NCBI GenBank assembly: GCA_003859965.1
Contig: RQYR01000013.1
Span: forward strand, 1 to 64,000
Source of the DNA: Comamonadaceae bacterium OH2545_COT-014
Lineage (GTDB): Bacteria; Pseudomonadota; Gammaproteobacteria; Burkholderiales; Burkholderiaceae_C
Length of the DNA: 64,000 nucleotides
Direction of reading: 5' to 3'
A program made the translations under genes and the position numbers. Below are positions 27,070-38,914 of this stretch, in pieces. A model generated the notes under the pieces. That model was not told the origin of the DNA. It worked only from the letters and a program-made list of their open reading frames with translations, and searched no databases. Positions within the stretch are counted from its first letter, which is position 1. The number at the start of each line of letters is the position of its first letter.

Positions 27070-28146
27070 TCAGCCAATCTCCACCACTGCGCCTTCGCCC
27101 TGGCCCCGCTGGCGGATGCGCAGGCGCAAGGTGGCGGCGAGCATGCGCAGGGCGCGGTCGGGGTCGTTCAAGGGGAAGGTGCCGGAGATGCGCAGCGCCT
27201 GGGCGGCGGGCAGCACGCGGATGGCGCGGCCGCTGTGGCGGGCCAGGGCGGCGGCCCAGTCGGGCAGGGGCATGGCGTCGGCGATGAGCAGGCCCTGGCG
27301 CCAGGCGGTGTCGGCCTCGCGGGCGGCGGTGGCGGGGGCGATGGCCTTGCGCGTGAAGCGGGCCTGCTGGCCGGCGTGCAGGGTGCGGTGCGCGGCGCTC
27401 GGGGCGTCGGCCGGCTCGATGCGCACCGCGCCTTCGTAAACGGCGAGCAGGGTGCTGCCGCCATCGCTGCCGGGCGCTGCGTGCGGCTGCCCGTCCAGTT
27501 GCCCGTTCAGCTGCCGCACGGCAAAGCGTGTGCCCAGCGCCTGCATGCGCCCGTGCGCGGTGCTGACGATGAAGGGGCGCGGCGGCTGGGCGCTGTCGGC
27601 GGCGGTGTGCACGTACAGCTCGCCTTGGCGCAGGTGCAGCAGGCGCTGGCGCCGGCTGTAGTGCACGTCAAGCTGGCTGCCAGCGTGCAGGCTGAGCTGG
27701 CTGCCGTCGTCCAGTTGCAGATCCAGGTTCTGGCCGGGCAGGGCGGCGTAGTCGGCGTCCATCCAGTGGCGCCAGTGCTGCCAGGGCTGCCAGGGCTGGC
27801 GCTGCCACAGCAGCCAGCTGGCGGGGGCGATCAGCAGCGCCAGGGCCGTTCCTTTGGCAATGCGCGTCAGGCTGGCGCGGCGGCTGGCTTGCGCGCTGGC
27901 GTGCAGGGCGGGGCCGGCCAGCGGGGCGGGCAGGGCGTTGAGTTGGCCCAGCAGGCGCTCGGCGCGCTGCCAGGCGCGCTGGTGCTGCGGGCTTTGCTGG
28001 CGCCAGGCGGCCAGGCGGGCTTGTTCGGCGGGGGGCAGGGGGCCGTCTTGCAGCTGGGCCAGCCAGGCGGCGGCTTCGGCCAGGATGCGCTCGTCGATGG
28101 GCTCGGCGATGGGGGCGCTGGCAGGGTGGTTGAGCGGCTCGGCCAT
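27070..28146 (-). CDS. FecR-family anti-sigma/sigma regulator
   Basis: 358-aa single-pass inner-membrane regulator. The N-terminal cytoplasmic DUF4880-like part has AAAWLAQLQDGPLPPAEQARLAAWR and HQRAWQRAERL, followed by a TM helix (about 100-115, ALALLIAPASWLLW) and the periplasmic FecR domain (LDLQLDDGSQLSLHAGSQLDV, LHLRQGELYVHT, ALGTRFAVR). The C-terminal STN-like end (IRVLPAAQALRISGTFPL) should contact the receptor STN domain. It lies 11 bp downstream of the sigma gene. Normally followed directly by its receptor; here a toxin-antitoxin pair intervenes. Confidence 0.93.
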   Translation of the reverse strand: MAEPLNHPASAPIAEPIDERILAEAAAWLAQLQDGPLPPAEQARLAAWRQQSPQHQRAWQRAERLLGQLNALPAPLAGPALHASAQASRRASLTRIAKGTALALLIAPASWLLWQRQPWQPWQHWRHWMDADYAALPGQNLDLQLDDGSQLSLHAGSQLDVHYSRRQRLLHLRQGELYVHTAADSAQPPRPFIVSTAHGRMQALGTRFAVRQLNGQLDGQPHAAPGSDGGSTLLAVYEGAVRIEPADAPSAAHRTLHAGQQARFTRKAIAPATAAREADTAWRQGLLIADAMPLPDWAAALARHSGRAIRVLPAAQALRISGTFPLNDPDRALRMLAATLRLRIRQRGQGEGAVVEIG

Positions 28147-28157
28147 GGGGCGCGGCG

Positions 28158-28685
28158 TCAGTCCTCGGGCATGAGGTGCAGGCAGGCCAGCCAGGCGCGC
28201 TGCATGTATTTCTTGACGGTGGGCACGGACAGGCCCAGGGCGGCGGCGATGTCGCGCTGCTTCATGCCGTCGAACTGTGCCATCAGAAAGGCTTGGCGCA
28301 CGCGCGCGGGCAGGGTATGCAGGGCGTCGTCGAGCTGGTGCAGGGTTTGCAAGATGATGGCGCGCCGCTCGGGCGAAGGGGCGTGCGCCTCGGGCAGGGC
28401 GGCCAGGGTTTGCAGCCAGGCGGCTTCCAGCGCGCGGCGACGCAAATGGCTGGCGGCCAGGCCGTGGGCGATGGCGCCCAGGTAGGCGCGCGGCTCGCGC
28501 AGCGCGTGCAGCGCATGCGGGCGGCCCAGCAGGCGCACGAAGGTGTCGTGCGCCAGGTCGGCGGCGGCATCGCCATCGCCCAGGCGGCGGCGCAGCCAGC
28601 CGTGCAGCCAGCTGTGATGGCGCAGGTACAGGGCCTGGACTTGCTGGTGGTAGGCGGGCAGGCGGGTGGGGGAAGGAGCGGACAC
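28158..28685 (-). CDS. FecI-like ECF sigma factor
   Basis: 175 aa. Sigma region 2 is LYLRHHSWLHGWLRRRLGDGDAAADLAHDTFVRLL and region 4 is LPARVRQAFLMAQFDGMKQRDIAAALGLSVPTVKKYMQRAWLACL, with the FecI-type VKKYMxRA recognition helix. First gene of the iron-signalling set; a Fur-like site lies 44-62 bp upstream. Expected to direct transcription of the receptor operon once FecR is triggered. Confidence 0.94.
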   Translation of the reverse strand: MSAPSPTRLPAYHQQVQALYLRHHSWLHGWLRRRLGDGDAAADLAHDTFVRLLGRPHALHALREPRAYLGAIAHGLAASHLRRRALEAAWLQTLAALPEAHAPSPERRAIILQTLHQLDDALHTLPARVRQAFLMAQFDGMKQRDIAAALGLSVPTVKKYMQRAWLACLHLMPED

Positions 28686-28728
28686 TTCGGACGCGGCGGG
28701 CGAGCGGGCGGTGCGGCTATCCAGCCGT

Positions 28729-28747
28729 GGCGGGAATGGTTCGCATT
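28729..28747 (-). promoter_or_regulatory. Candidate Fur box upstream of fecI
   Basis: On the minus strand AATGCGAACCATTCCCGCC matches about 12 of 19 positions of the Fur consensus (strong in AATGnGAAnnATTCnC), and it is correctly placed before the sigma gene. Iron repression of fecI is standard in such systems. The right half is poor, so this is tentative. Confidence 0.35.
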
Positions 28748-28814
28748 TTATGTGGCCTGCCGATCCGGCCTGACAGGCCGTTGGGAGGGGAGCGGCGCTG
28801 AAAAGGCTGCTGGC

Positions 28815-29339
28815 TCAGCGCGGGAAAGCTGCGGCGTTTGGCGGGCGGGCGCGCCGGACGCAGCGTGCCGCCAGGCCGCAGGCGATCAACGCCCAGGCGG
28901 CGCTGCCAGTGGTGGCGATCCAGGAGCGGTTGGAAAACGCGGGGTAACGCATGGCGGTGTGCAGCACCGTGCCCAGCGTGCGTGCCTGGGGTGGCAGGTG
29001 CACGGATGCGCCGCCAGGCGCCGGGGCCAGCGCAATCCATGCCAGCAGGGCCGCGCAGACCACGCAGGCGCCTGCCGCCGTGCGCCAGGCCAGTTGGGCC
29101 AGGGCGGCATGGCGCGTGCGCCAGGCCAGCACGAGCGGGATCAGCAGCAGCGCGCCGGGGCAGGCCAGAGCGCGCAGGGGGCGGATGCCCGGCAGGTAGC
29201 GGTCGTCCAATGAGGCGGTGGCTGCTTGCAGGTAGAGCAGGGCGGCATAGGCCAGCCACAGCAGCGCTGCCAGCCACCCGCCGGTGCGTGGCGTGGTGCC
29301 CGGTGTGTTTCGAGGATGGGACGCATGCTGTGATGGCAT
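28815..29339 (-). CDS. Hypothetical membrane protein, four TM helices
   Basis: 174 aa, not recognised. Hydrophobic segments lie near 22-43 (LAALLWLAYAALLYLQAATA), 54-72 (LACPGALLLIPLVLAW), 84-105 (TAAGACVVCAALLAWIALAP) and 143-160 (GSAAWALIACGLAARC), with a basic C-terminus. It follows prmB by 11 bp on the same strand, suggesting co-transcription. Codon use matches the neighbours. No functional clue beyond membrane location. Confidence 0.65.
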   Translation of the reverse strand: MPSQHASHPRNTPGTTPRTGGWLAALLWLAYAALLYLQAATASLDDRYLPGIRPLRALACPGALLLIPLVLAWRTRHAALAQLAWRTAAGACVVCAALLAWIALAPAPGGASVHLPPQARTLGTVLHTAMRYPAFSNRSWIATTGSAAWALIACGLAARCVRRARPPNAAAFPR

Positions 29340-29350
29340 GGCGTTGGGCG

Positions 29351-30238
29351 TCAGGCCGCAGGGCCCGGCACGCCGGCCAGCATCTCGCGCGTGAGCAGCA
29401 GCACCTGGTCAGAGCCGGCGCTGGTGTCGAGCCAGACGGGGTTGAGGTGGGGAAAGGCGGCTTCGAAGTGCGGGCGCTCGTGGCCGATTTCGAGCACGAG
29501 CACGGCGTGGGCGCGCATGTGCGCGGGGGCGGCGGCGAGCAGGGGGCGGATGAAGTCCATGCCGTCGGCGCCGCCGCTGAGGGCCAGCGCGGGTTCGGCC
29601 CGGTATTCGGGGGGCAGGGCGGCCATGCCGTCGGCGCTGACGTAGGGCGGGTTGCACAGGATCAGGTCGTATGGGCCGGGGCAGCGGGCCAGGCCGTCGC
29701 TTTCGATCAGGGTGATGCGCTGGGCCAGGCCGTGCTGGTGCACGTTGAGGCGGGCCACGGCCAGGGCGTCGGGGCTGAGGTCGGCGGCGTCCACCTGCAC
29801 GTCGGGCCAGGCCAGGGCGGCCAGCACGGCCAGGCTGCCGCCGCCGGTGCACAGGTCGAGCACGCGGTGCGTCTGGTCGGACAGCCAGCAGTCGATGCTG
29901 CCGTCGGCCAGCACTTCGGCGATCAGGCTGCGGGGGACGATGCAGCGTTCGTCCACATGAAAGGGCACGCCTTGCAGCCAGGCCTGGCGGGTGAGGTAGG
30001 CCAGGGGCTGGCGGGTGTGGATGCGCTGGTGCAGCAGCGCGGCCACTTGTTGCTGCTGGGCGGGGGTAAGGGGCTGCTGGCCCGGCGCGCCGTGCAGGTC
30101 GGTGTCCAGCGGCAGGCCCAGGGCGTGCAGCGCGAGCCAGGCGGCCTCGTCCCGCGCGCAGGTGGTGCCGTGGCCGTAGCTGACGCCGGCCTGCTCAAGC
30201 TGCCGGGCGGTGTGGGTGACGAGTTCGGCAAGGGTCAT
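29351..30238 (-). CDS. prmB: 50S ribosomal protein L3 glutamine methyltransferase PrmB
   Basis: 295-aa SAM-dependent N5-glutamine methyltransferase. The N-terminal helical domain contains RIHTRQPLAYLTRQAWLQG and FHVDERCIVPRSLIAEVL typical of PrmB. SAM motif I is VLDLCTGGGSLAV; the catalytic LILCNPPYVSADGM bears the NPPY motif. PrmB rather than PrmC is suggested by the CTGGG variant, FHVDERCIVPRS and the position next to dapE, a common betaproteobacterial arrangement. Modifies Gln of ribosomal protein L3. Confidence 0.92.
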   Translation of the reverse strand: MTLAELVTHTARQLEQAGVSYGHGTTCARDEAAWLALHALGLPLDTDLHGAPGQQPLTPAQQQQVAALLHQRIHTRQPLAYLTRQAWLQGVPFHVDERCIVPRSLIAEVLADGSIDCWLSDQTHRVLDLCTGGGSLAVLAALAWPDVQVDAADLSPDALAVARLNVHQHGLAQRITLIESDGLARCPGPYDLILCNPPYVSADGMAALPPEYRAEPALALSGGADGMDFIRPLLAAAPAHMRAHAVLVLEIGHERPHFEAAFPHLNPVWLDTSAGSDQVLLLTREMLAGVPGPAA

Positions 30239-30266
30239 GGCGGCGGCGATGGGTGAGCAGGTTTGG

Positions 30267-30320
30267 TATGAAAATGATAGCTGCTCAGGCCGTGGCTACG
30301 GCCTGAACGGGCTTTTTCAT
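30267..30320 (+). repeat. Dispersed palindromic ATAGC element, copy
   Basis: ATGAAAATGATAGCTGCTC, then the perfect hairpin AGGCCGT-GGCT-ACGGCCT (30287-30304) and a GGGCTTTTTCAT end. It fills the gap between dapE and prmB. The hairpin is followed by T's on the plus strand only, opposite to the genes. Confidence 0.75.
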
Positions 30321-30340
30321 GTGTGGCGGAGGGCGCGGCT

Positions 30341-33204
<2,864 letters not shown>

Positions 33205-33325
33205 GGAAGAGCTCCTTTGCGTGAGGGGAAAAACGGGAAGCGGCCGCGGCAAGCACGCTCAGGCTACATCACAAAAAAGCCGTGCGCGGCAGGCGGAAAA
33301 CATGGCGGGCGGCCCATGCGGCGGT

Positions 33326-34159
33326 TCAGGGCCGCAGCAGCTCGTTCAGGCTGGTCTTGGCGCGCGTTTGCGCGTCCACCGTCTTGACGATGATGGCCGC
33401 GTAGGTGGCGTAGTCTTGCCCGCTGGCGGTTTTCTTGGGCAGGCTGCCGCTGATGACCACGCTGCCGGCGGGCACGCGGCCGTAACTGATCTCGCCCGTT
33501 TCACGGTTGAAGATGGGCGTGCTCTGGCCCAGGTACACGCCCATGCCGAGCACGGCGTTTTCCTCGACGATGACGCCTTCCACCACTTCGGAGCGCGCGC
33601 CGATGAAGCAGTTGTCCTCAATGATGGTGGGGTTGGCTTGCAGCGGCTCCAGCACGCCGCCCAGCCCCACGCCGCCGGACAGGTGCACGTTCTTGCCCAC
33701 CTGCGCGCAGCTGCCCACGGTGGCCCAGGTGTCCACCATGGCGCCTTCGTCCACGTAGGCGCCAATGTTCACGTAAGAGGGCATGAGCACCGCGCCCTTG
33801 GCGATGTAGCTGCCGTGGCGCGCCACGGCGGGCGGCACCACACGCACGCCGGTGGCGGCCAGCTCGTCGGCGGCCAGGCCGCCGAACTTGGTTTTCACCT
33901 TGTCGAAAAAGGCCAGCTCGCCCGCTTGCATCGGCGCGTTGTCGGCCAGGCGGAAGGACAGCAGCACGGCTTTCTTGATCCACTGGTGCACCGTCCACTG
34001 GCCCACGCCCTGGCGCGTGGCCACGCGCAGGCGGCCGGCGTTCAGGTCGGCCAGCACGTGTTCCACGGCTTCGCGCACTTCGGCGCTGGCCTTGGCGGGG
34101 GAGATGTCGGCGCGGTTTTCCCAGGCGGTGTCGATGATGGTTTGCAGCTGTTGGGTCAT
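33326..34159 (-). CDS. dapD: Tetrahydrodipicolinate N-succinyltransferase
   Basis: 277-aa left-handed beta-helix trimer transferring succinyl from succinyl-CoA to tetrahydrodipicolinate. Start [21 protein letters not shown], hexapeptide-repeat core [28 protein letters not shown] and [31 protein letters not shown] are diagnostic. It follows dapC by 11 bp, forming an operon for the second and third steps of the succinylase pathway. Length matches E. coli DapD (274 aa). Confidence 0.97.
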   Translation of the reverse strand: MTQQLQTIIDTAWENRADISPAKASAEVREAVEHVLADLNAGRLRVATRQGVGQWTVHQWIKKAVLLSFRLADNAPMQAGELAFFDKVKTKFGGLAADELAATGVRVVPPAVARHGSYIAKGAVLMPSYVNIGAYVDEGAMVDTWATVGSCAQVGKNVHLSGGVGLGGVLEPLQANPTIIEDNCFIGARSEVVEGVIVEENAVLGMGVYLGQSTPIFNRETGEISYGRVPAGSVVISGSLPKKTASGQDYATYAAIIVKTVDAQTRAKTSLNELLRP

Positions 34160-34170
34160 GGAACGGTGAT

Positions 34171-35403
34171 TCAGGGGTGACGGGGTGTGTTGTCGGTTTC
34201 TTCAATGAAGCGGGCGATGCGGCGGGCGGCCTCCAGGCATTCGGCGCTTTCGGCCACCAGCGCCATGCGCACGCGGCCCGAGCCGGGGTTGTGGCCGCTG
34301 GCGGCATCGTCGCGCGCCAGGTAACTGCCCGGCAGAACCGTAACATTGTATTGAGCGTATAGCGCGCGCGCGAAGGCGGTGTCGCTGCCTTCCCACACCG
34401 CGGGCACGCCGGCCCACAGGTAAAAGCCCGCGTCGGGCAGGCGCACGTCCAGCCACGGCGCCAGCAGCGGTAGCACCTGCGCGAATTTTTCGCGGTACAG
34501 GCGGCGGTTGTCTTGCACGTGCGCCTCGTCGCCCCACGCGGCTACGCTGGCGGCCTGCACCGCCGCGCCCATGGCGCTGCCGTGGTAGGTGCGGTAGCGC
34601 AGAAACTGCTGGATGAGCGCCGCATCACCGGCCACAAAGCCCGAGCGCAGGCCCGGCACGTTGCTGCGCTTGGACAGGCTGGTGAGCATGACGAGGTTCT
34701 TGAAATCCGCGCGCCCCAGTTGCGTGGCCGCCTGCAGGCCGCCCAGCGGCGGGGCGGCGTCGTCGAAATAGATTTCGCTGTAGCACTCGTCGGCGGCAAT
34801 GACGAAGCCGTGGCGGTCGCTCAGCTCGAACAGCATCCGCCATTCGGCCAGCGGCATCACCGCGCCCGTGGGGTTGCCGGGCGAGCACACGTACACCAGT
34901 TGCGTGCGCGCCCACACCTCGGGCGGCACCTGGTCCCAGCGCGGCGCGAAGTTGCGCGCCGGGTCGCTGGCCACGTAGTGCGGCGTGGCCCCGGCCAGCA
35001 GGGCCGCGCCTTCGTAGATTTGGTAGAAGGGATTGGGGCAGACCACGGTGGCGCCGGGCTGGCGCGCATCCACCACCGTCTGCGCCAGCGCGAACAGCGC
35101 CTCGCGCGTGCCCAGCGCCGGCAGCACCTGGGTGGCGGGGTCCACCGTCACGTCATAGCGGCGTTGCAGCCAGCCGGCGCAGGCGGCGCGCAGCGCGGGC
35201 GTGCCGGCGGTGGCGGGGTAGCCGGCCAGGCCGCCATCCAGCGCATCGGCCAGCGCCTGCCGGATGAAAGCGGGCGTGGCATGGCGCGGCTCGCCAATGC
35301 CCAGGCTGATGGGCGGCAGGTGGGCGGGCGGCGTGACGCCAGCGAAAAGCTGGCGCAGCCGCTCGAACGGGTAGGGCTGAAGACGGGAAAGCAGGGGGTT
35401 CAT
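34171..35403 (-). CDS. dapC: Succinyldiaminopimelate aminotransferase DapC
   Basis: 410-aa fold-type I PLP enzyme. Start [20 protein letters not shown]; motifs [41 protein letters not shown] and [18 protein letters not shown] with the Schiff-base Lys in SLSKRSN. Betaproteobacterial DapC proteins share this start and the context with dapD. It converts N-succinyl-2-amino-6-oxopimelate to N-succinyl-L,L-DAP. The open frame extends 115 codons upstream but without family similarity. Confidence 0.93.
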   Translation of the reverse strand: MNPLLSRLQPYPFERLRQLFAGVTPPAHLPPISLGIGEPRHATPAFIRQALADALDGGLAGYPATAGTPALRAACAGWLQRRYDVTVDPATQVLPALGTREALFALAQTVVDARQPGATVVCPNPFYQIYEGAALLAGATPHYVASDPARNFAPRWDQVPPEVWARTQLVYVCSPGNPTGAVMPLAEWRMLFELSDRHGFVIAADECYSEIYFDDAAPPLGGLQAATQLGRADFKNLVMLTSLSKRSNVPGLRSGFVAGDAALIQQFLRYRTYHGSAMGAAVQAASVAAWGDEAHVQDNRRLYREKFAQVLPLLAPWLDVRLPDAGFYLWAGVPAVWEGSDTAFARALYAQYNVTVLPGSYLARDDAASGHNPGSGRVRMALVAESAECLEAARRIARFIEETDNTPRHP

Positions 35404-35647
35404 GGGGCGGCGATTATCGGGGCGCGCCGTTGTGGCATGACCAAGGCCATGGCGGGGCCGCCAGGCGCGCCCAAGCGCCTTGGGGTGATAAGCGTGATAC
35501 GTGTCTGGGGCGTCTGGTCCCCCACTCTCCGAACCAGGCCCCCCGCCAAGCCAGCCAGCCCGGCAGGGTGTTTGACGCCCCGGCCTGGCCTTGAAGAACC
35601 CAGGGCCAGGCCTGTTTTGGGTGATGGGCGGAGCCCTTACCGGCTCT

Positions 35648-37437
35648 TTACTCCCGGCGCAGCCGGCGCAAGCCCAGCGCCGCCGCGGCCACCCCCAGCA
35701 GGGCCAGCGCCCCGTGGCCCAGCGCCGGAACGGGCGTGACCGATGCATCCAAGGGGCTTGGCCACGATGGGCCCGTGCGGGTCCACGATCTCGCCTTTCA
35801 CGGCCCGATCGTTATCACCCAGCTGCCCGTCCCGCAGCACGACGGTTGTCGTGTGGTCCGAGACCTGGGCTTGTGCGTCCGGGAGCGTGAAATACGTATC
35901 GGCCGTGGCCGCTTTGCTGGCCTTGCCGTACTTGATCACGCCGGCCACCGGCTGCGGCCACGTCACCTTCATCGTGACCTCCGTGGCATCGCAGCCCTTC
36001 AGGACAAAGCGAAATATGCCTTGCGGCAGCGTTTGCCCGGGCGGCAGCGGGGCAGGGGCCGCGTCGAAGGCCGTCCGGGCTGGGTCGAAAGCGCACGTTG
36101 GCCCGCCGCCGGTGAATGTGGCCACCGCTGTGCCGGCCGCGCCGCCGGAAGGCACCGTCGTGCCCGTGAAGCCGGGCTTGAAGTGCGCCACCACGTTCCG
36201 GGGCGCGGTGACGTCGCTCAAGTCGCAGGTGTTGCCGTTGCAAGCGCCGTCAAAGCGGTCAAAGACATAGCCGGGGTTGGGGCTGGCCGTGCAGGAAGCG
36301 TTGTAGCCATGGGGCACCGGGTTGGGCGTGCAAGTTACCGCGCCGCTGCCTGTGGGGCTGACGCTGGTGTTGATGGAGTGCCAGACAGGCCCGACGGCGG
36401 CGAAATTGGCCGTGACCGTCATGGGGGCGGTGACGCTCGTCCTGGAGCAGGTGTCGCCGCTGCAACTGCCGCTGAAACCTTTGAAAACGTAGCCGGGATT
36501 GGCGACGGCCGTGCAAACCACCGGGTAACCATAGCTCACCTGCTTTGGCGAACATGAGACCGTTCCGCCGCCCGTGGGGTTGACGCTGGTGGTGACGACC
36601 GGATCGAAGTTGGCCGTGACCTGTTTGGCCGTGGTGACATTCGTCAGGTCGCAAGTCTTGTTGGCGCAGTCTTGAAAGAACCCGGTAAAGATGTAGCCCG
36701 GGTTGGCGCTGGCGGTGTAATGGGTACTGCCGCCGTGGGGCACGGGGTGGGGCGTGCAGCTGACGGCGCCGCTCGCATTGGGGCGGACCCAGGTCACGAT
36801 CTGGTGTGCGCTGGCGGGGCCATTGGGCGTGGCGACTACTTCGGGGGGGGGCATCGCCTTTGCCCACGGCGTTGGCGGCGCGCACGCGGAACTCGTAGGA
36901 CGTGCCATTGTCCAGCCCGCTGATGGTGCACTGGGTACTTTTGGTGGGTGAGCAGCCTGGGACGAGGTGACTCCCCCCGCACCCCATCATGTTGTACAGC
37001 ACGTAATAGCCGGTGATGGGGCTGCTGCCGGCGCTGGCGGGGGCATCCCAGTGGAGGGTGGTCTGACCGTCGCCCGGCGTGGCCGCAAAGTTTTGCGGCA
37101 CTGTAGGCAGGCGCTCGCCCGCTGGCGCAGCCACGGTGCTGTTGCTCACGATGCTGCCGCCAGCAGCGCAATTGCTGATGGTGGCGGTGGTGATGTGGCC
37201 CAGTGCTCCGGTTTTCCGATCGGCCGTGGTGATGATCACGGTAAAAGGCTTGCCCGAAAGAGTCTTGGCGCGCGAACTGGCTGCGAGTGGGCCCAAAGTG
37301 TTTGGATGTGGGCAAGGCGCACTCTCTGCATCCGCAGCGAGCCGGGCAAGCTGGGGACGTGGTTTTGTTTTATGAGATTCTTGATTTGGCCGGCATGCTT
37401 CTGACGCCGTGCCGTGCCCGCTGCTGCCGGTACTCAC
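35648..37437 (-). pseudogene. Frame-broken surface protein: FN3 domain, repeats, IPTL-CTERM tail
   Basis: Three minus-strand frames join into one protein. Frame A (to about 36850) has a fibronectin type III domain (PQNFAATPGDGQTTLHWDAP, PITGYYVLYN, GTSYEFRVRAANAVGKGD). At a C9 run (36843-36851 on the plus strand as G) frame B takes over with four roughly 80-residue repeats (PNPVPHGYNASCTASPNPGY-type, each with a Cys-rich loop) and a choice-of-anchor-U-like domain. Near 35760 frame C supplies SVTPVPALGHGALALLGVA plus LRRLRRE, an IPTL-CTERM-type sorting tail, stop at 35648. No signal peptide is visible in frame A, so the N-terminus may be lost. It may be a decayed gene, a phase-variable gene, or carry sequencing errors. 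Confidence 0.7.
36843..36851. repeat. Homopolymer tract of nine G (C9 in the gene)
   Basis: Nine consecutive G on the plus strand at the exact point where the FN3 frame and the downstream repeat frame part. Eight C would fuse both frames (reading DAPPEVVATPNGP). Tracts of this length are prone to slippage and to sequencing error alike. Confidence 0.85.
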
Positions 37438-37471
37438 CCGGGCGGCGGGTGCTTTGGTGGCAGGCGCATGA

Positions 37472-37497
37472 AAAAAGCTGGCAAGTGCCAGCTTTTT
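37472..37497. terminator. Bidirectional intrinsic terminator
   Basis: AAAAAGCTGGCA - AG - TGCCAGCTTTTT, a perfect 12-bp stem flanked by A and T runs. It lies 129 bp beyond the SLT transglycosylase stop (minus strand) and just upstream of the frame-broken gene. Confidence 0.85.
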
Positions 37498-37530
37498 GGG
37501 GGGGCGAATGGGGGCTGCGGGTGCGGGGGA

Positions 37531-37589
37531 TTGGTTGCTATTGAAAAAGCTGTTTTCAGCGCCTGATTTGCCTGCTCCCCAAGGGCGCC
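37531..37589 (+). repeat. Dispersed palindromic ATAGC element, copy
   Basis: TTGGTTGCTATTGAAAAAGC box followed by AGCGCC ... GGGCGC pairing (37558-37563 and 37583-37588). Intergenic, between the terminator and the SLT gene. Confidence 0.65.
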
Positions 37590-37625
37590 GGGCATGGGCA
37601 CGGCTGACCTGGGGTGAAGGCGGCG

Positions 37626-38468
37626 TTACAGCGCCGCGACCTTGATGCCTTCTGCCGATGGTGCAGCCTGCGGCGCGGCGGGAGGCGCGGGCTGCTGCGA
37701 GGCGGCGCGCAAGCCCGCGTCGGCCGGCAGGGGCAAGGGGCGGCCCTTGGCGGCCTGATAGAGGCGGGCGTGCTCGGCCATCACCTTGGCGGCATAGCCG
37801 CCGTCGGTGGGCAGATTGGCCGCGCCCACGTAATGCTTGAGACCGCCTTCAATGGAGCCGGCACGCGCGATGCATTCCTTGAGCACCTGCACGCCCACGC
37901 GCAGGTTGGTCACTGGGTCGAAAGCGGCGAAGTGGCCGCCAAAGCCCTGGTATTTGTCGGCGTGGATGTGCGTCATCACCTGCATCAGCCCTTGTGCGCC
38001 TACCGGGCTTTGGGCAAAGGGGTTGAAGCTGGACTCCACCGCCATCACGGCCAGGATGAGCGTGGGGTCGAGCTTGACGCGCTGGCCGACTTGATAGGCC
38101 TCGGCCACCAGGGCGGCCAGCGGCTCGGGAGCCACCTTGTATTTCTTGCTGATCCACAGCGCCACGTTGGCTTGCTCACGCGGCAGATCACGCGGGTTGG
38201 CGGCGGTGGCGCGGTCAATGGCGCCCAGGTCGGTTTCAAAGCCGTTCATGGCCACCTGCCGTGCCATAGCCCAGGCGGCCAGCTGCTCCTCGCCCTGCTG
38301 GCGCAGGTCGGGCCGGGCGGCCAGCATGGCGGCGGCGCACACCACCGTCAGCCCCACCAGGGCAAAGCCGTTGTGCGTGATTTCGAAAAAGCCCTCGGCC
38401 ACATCGCCCACAAAAGTGCGTGTGCCCCGCTGCAAGGCGGTGAGCTTGGCGGACACTGTCATTGCCAT
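37626..38468 (-). CDS. Membrane-anchored SLT-domain lytic transglycosylase
   Basis: 280 aa. One N-terminal TM segment (about 33-50, NGFALVGLTVVCAAAMLAARP), then an SLT/goose-lysozyme-like domain with ILAVMAVESSFNPFAQSPVGAQGLMQVM (catalytic Glu in AVESS), VGVQVLKECIAR and an IEGGLKHYVGAA segment that takes the place of the usual ALAAYNAG motif. A Pro/Ala-rich tail ends the protein. It probably trims peptidoglycan at the outer face of the inner membrane. Stand-alone gene with a long, structured upstream region. Confidence 0.88.
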   Translation of the reverse strand: MAMTVSAKLTALQRGTRTFVGDVAEGFFEITHNGFALVGLTVVCAAAMLAARPDLRQQGEEQLAAWAMARQVAMNGFETDLGAIDRATAANPRDLPREQANVALWISKKYKVAPEPLAALVAEAYQVGQRVKLDPTLILAVMAVESSFNPFAQSPVGAQGLMQVMTHIHADKYQGFGGHFAAFDPVTNLRVGVQVLKECIARAGSIEGGLKHYVGAANLPTDGGYAAKVMAEHARLYQAAKGRPLPLPADAGLRAASQQPAPPAAPQAAPSAEGIKVAAL

Positions 38469-38914
38469 TCCTTTTCAGCCGGGCGCGGGGCGTGTCCAAT
38501 GGCGGACAGGCGCCGCGCCCTCATCGTGAAAGGGCAGGGTGTGAGCCAGCGCGGCTAGCGCGGCAAGACCTCTGCCTGAGCGGGGGTGCCTAGACAGCAT
38601 GCACCCTTTGCAAAGCCGCTCTCCATTAAAAAAATGGCTACCAGGGAAAGGTAGCCATATCAGGGTTTCCCCCTAGAGGTTGCAATACGGCGCATTCTAG
38701 GGAGCTTGTAAATACCCAGTCAACACTAATGAATTTATTCTAAATAACTTTTTTGTTATGAAAGATGGGTTGTCGCCCGTGGCCGCCCATGCACACGGCA
38801 CATGGAAGCGCTGTGGCTGCCCCCCGGAAGCGGGGTGTGCAAAAGCGGGGACAATAGACGCTGTATTCCACTTTTTCTTTTTCCGTTTTTCCCGCCGCCA
38901 CGGCGGCCATTGCC
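38469..38914. promoter_or_regulatory. Divergent control region with hairpin and AT-rich tract
   Basis: 446 bp between the divergently transcribed SLT and DUF349 genes. ATGGCTACC-AGGGAAA-GGTAGCCAT (38634-38658) is a perfect 9-bp stem; AGGGTTTCCCCCT follows at 38663-38675. From 38705 to 38765 the DNA is markedly AT-rich for this genome and contains ATAAC-TTTTTT-GTTAT (38744-38759). These look like promoter and operator sequences, and the hairpin could also act in RNA. No gene is visible. Confidence 0.5.

Noticed and set aside
35591-35890. Possible small gene over the end of the frame-broken surface protein
   Set aside because: No SD, Arg/Gly-rich composition, overlaps the IPTL-CTERM-type tail on the other strand.
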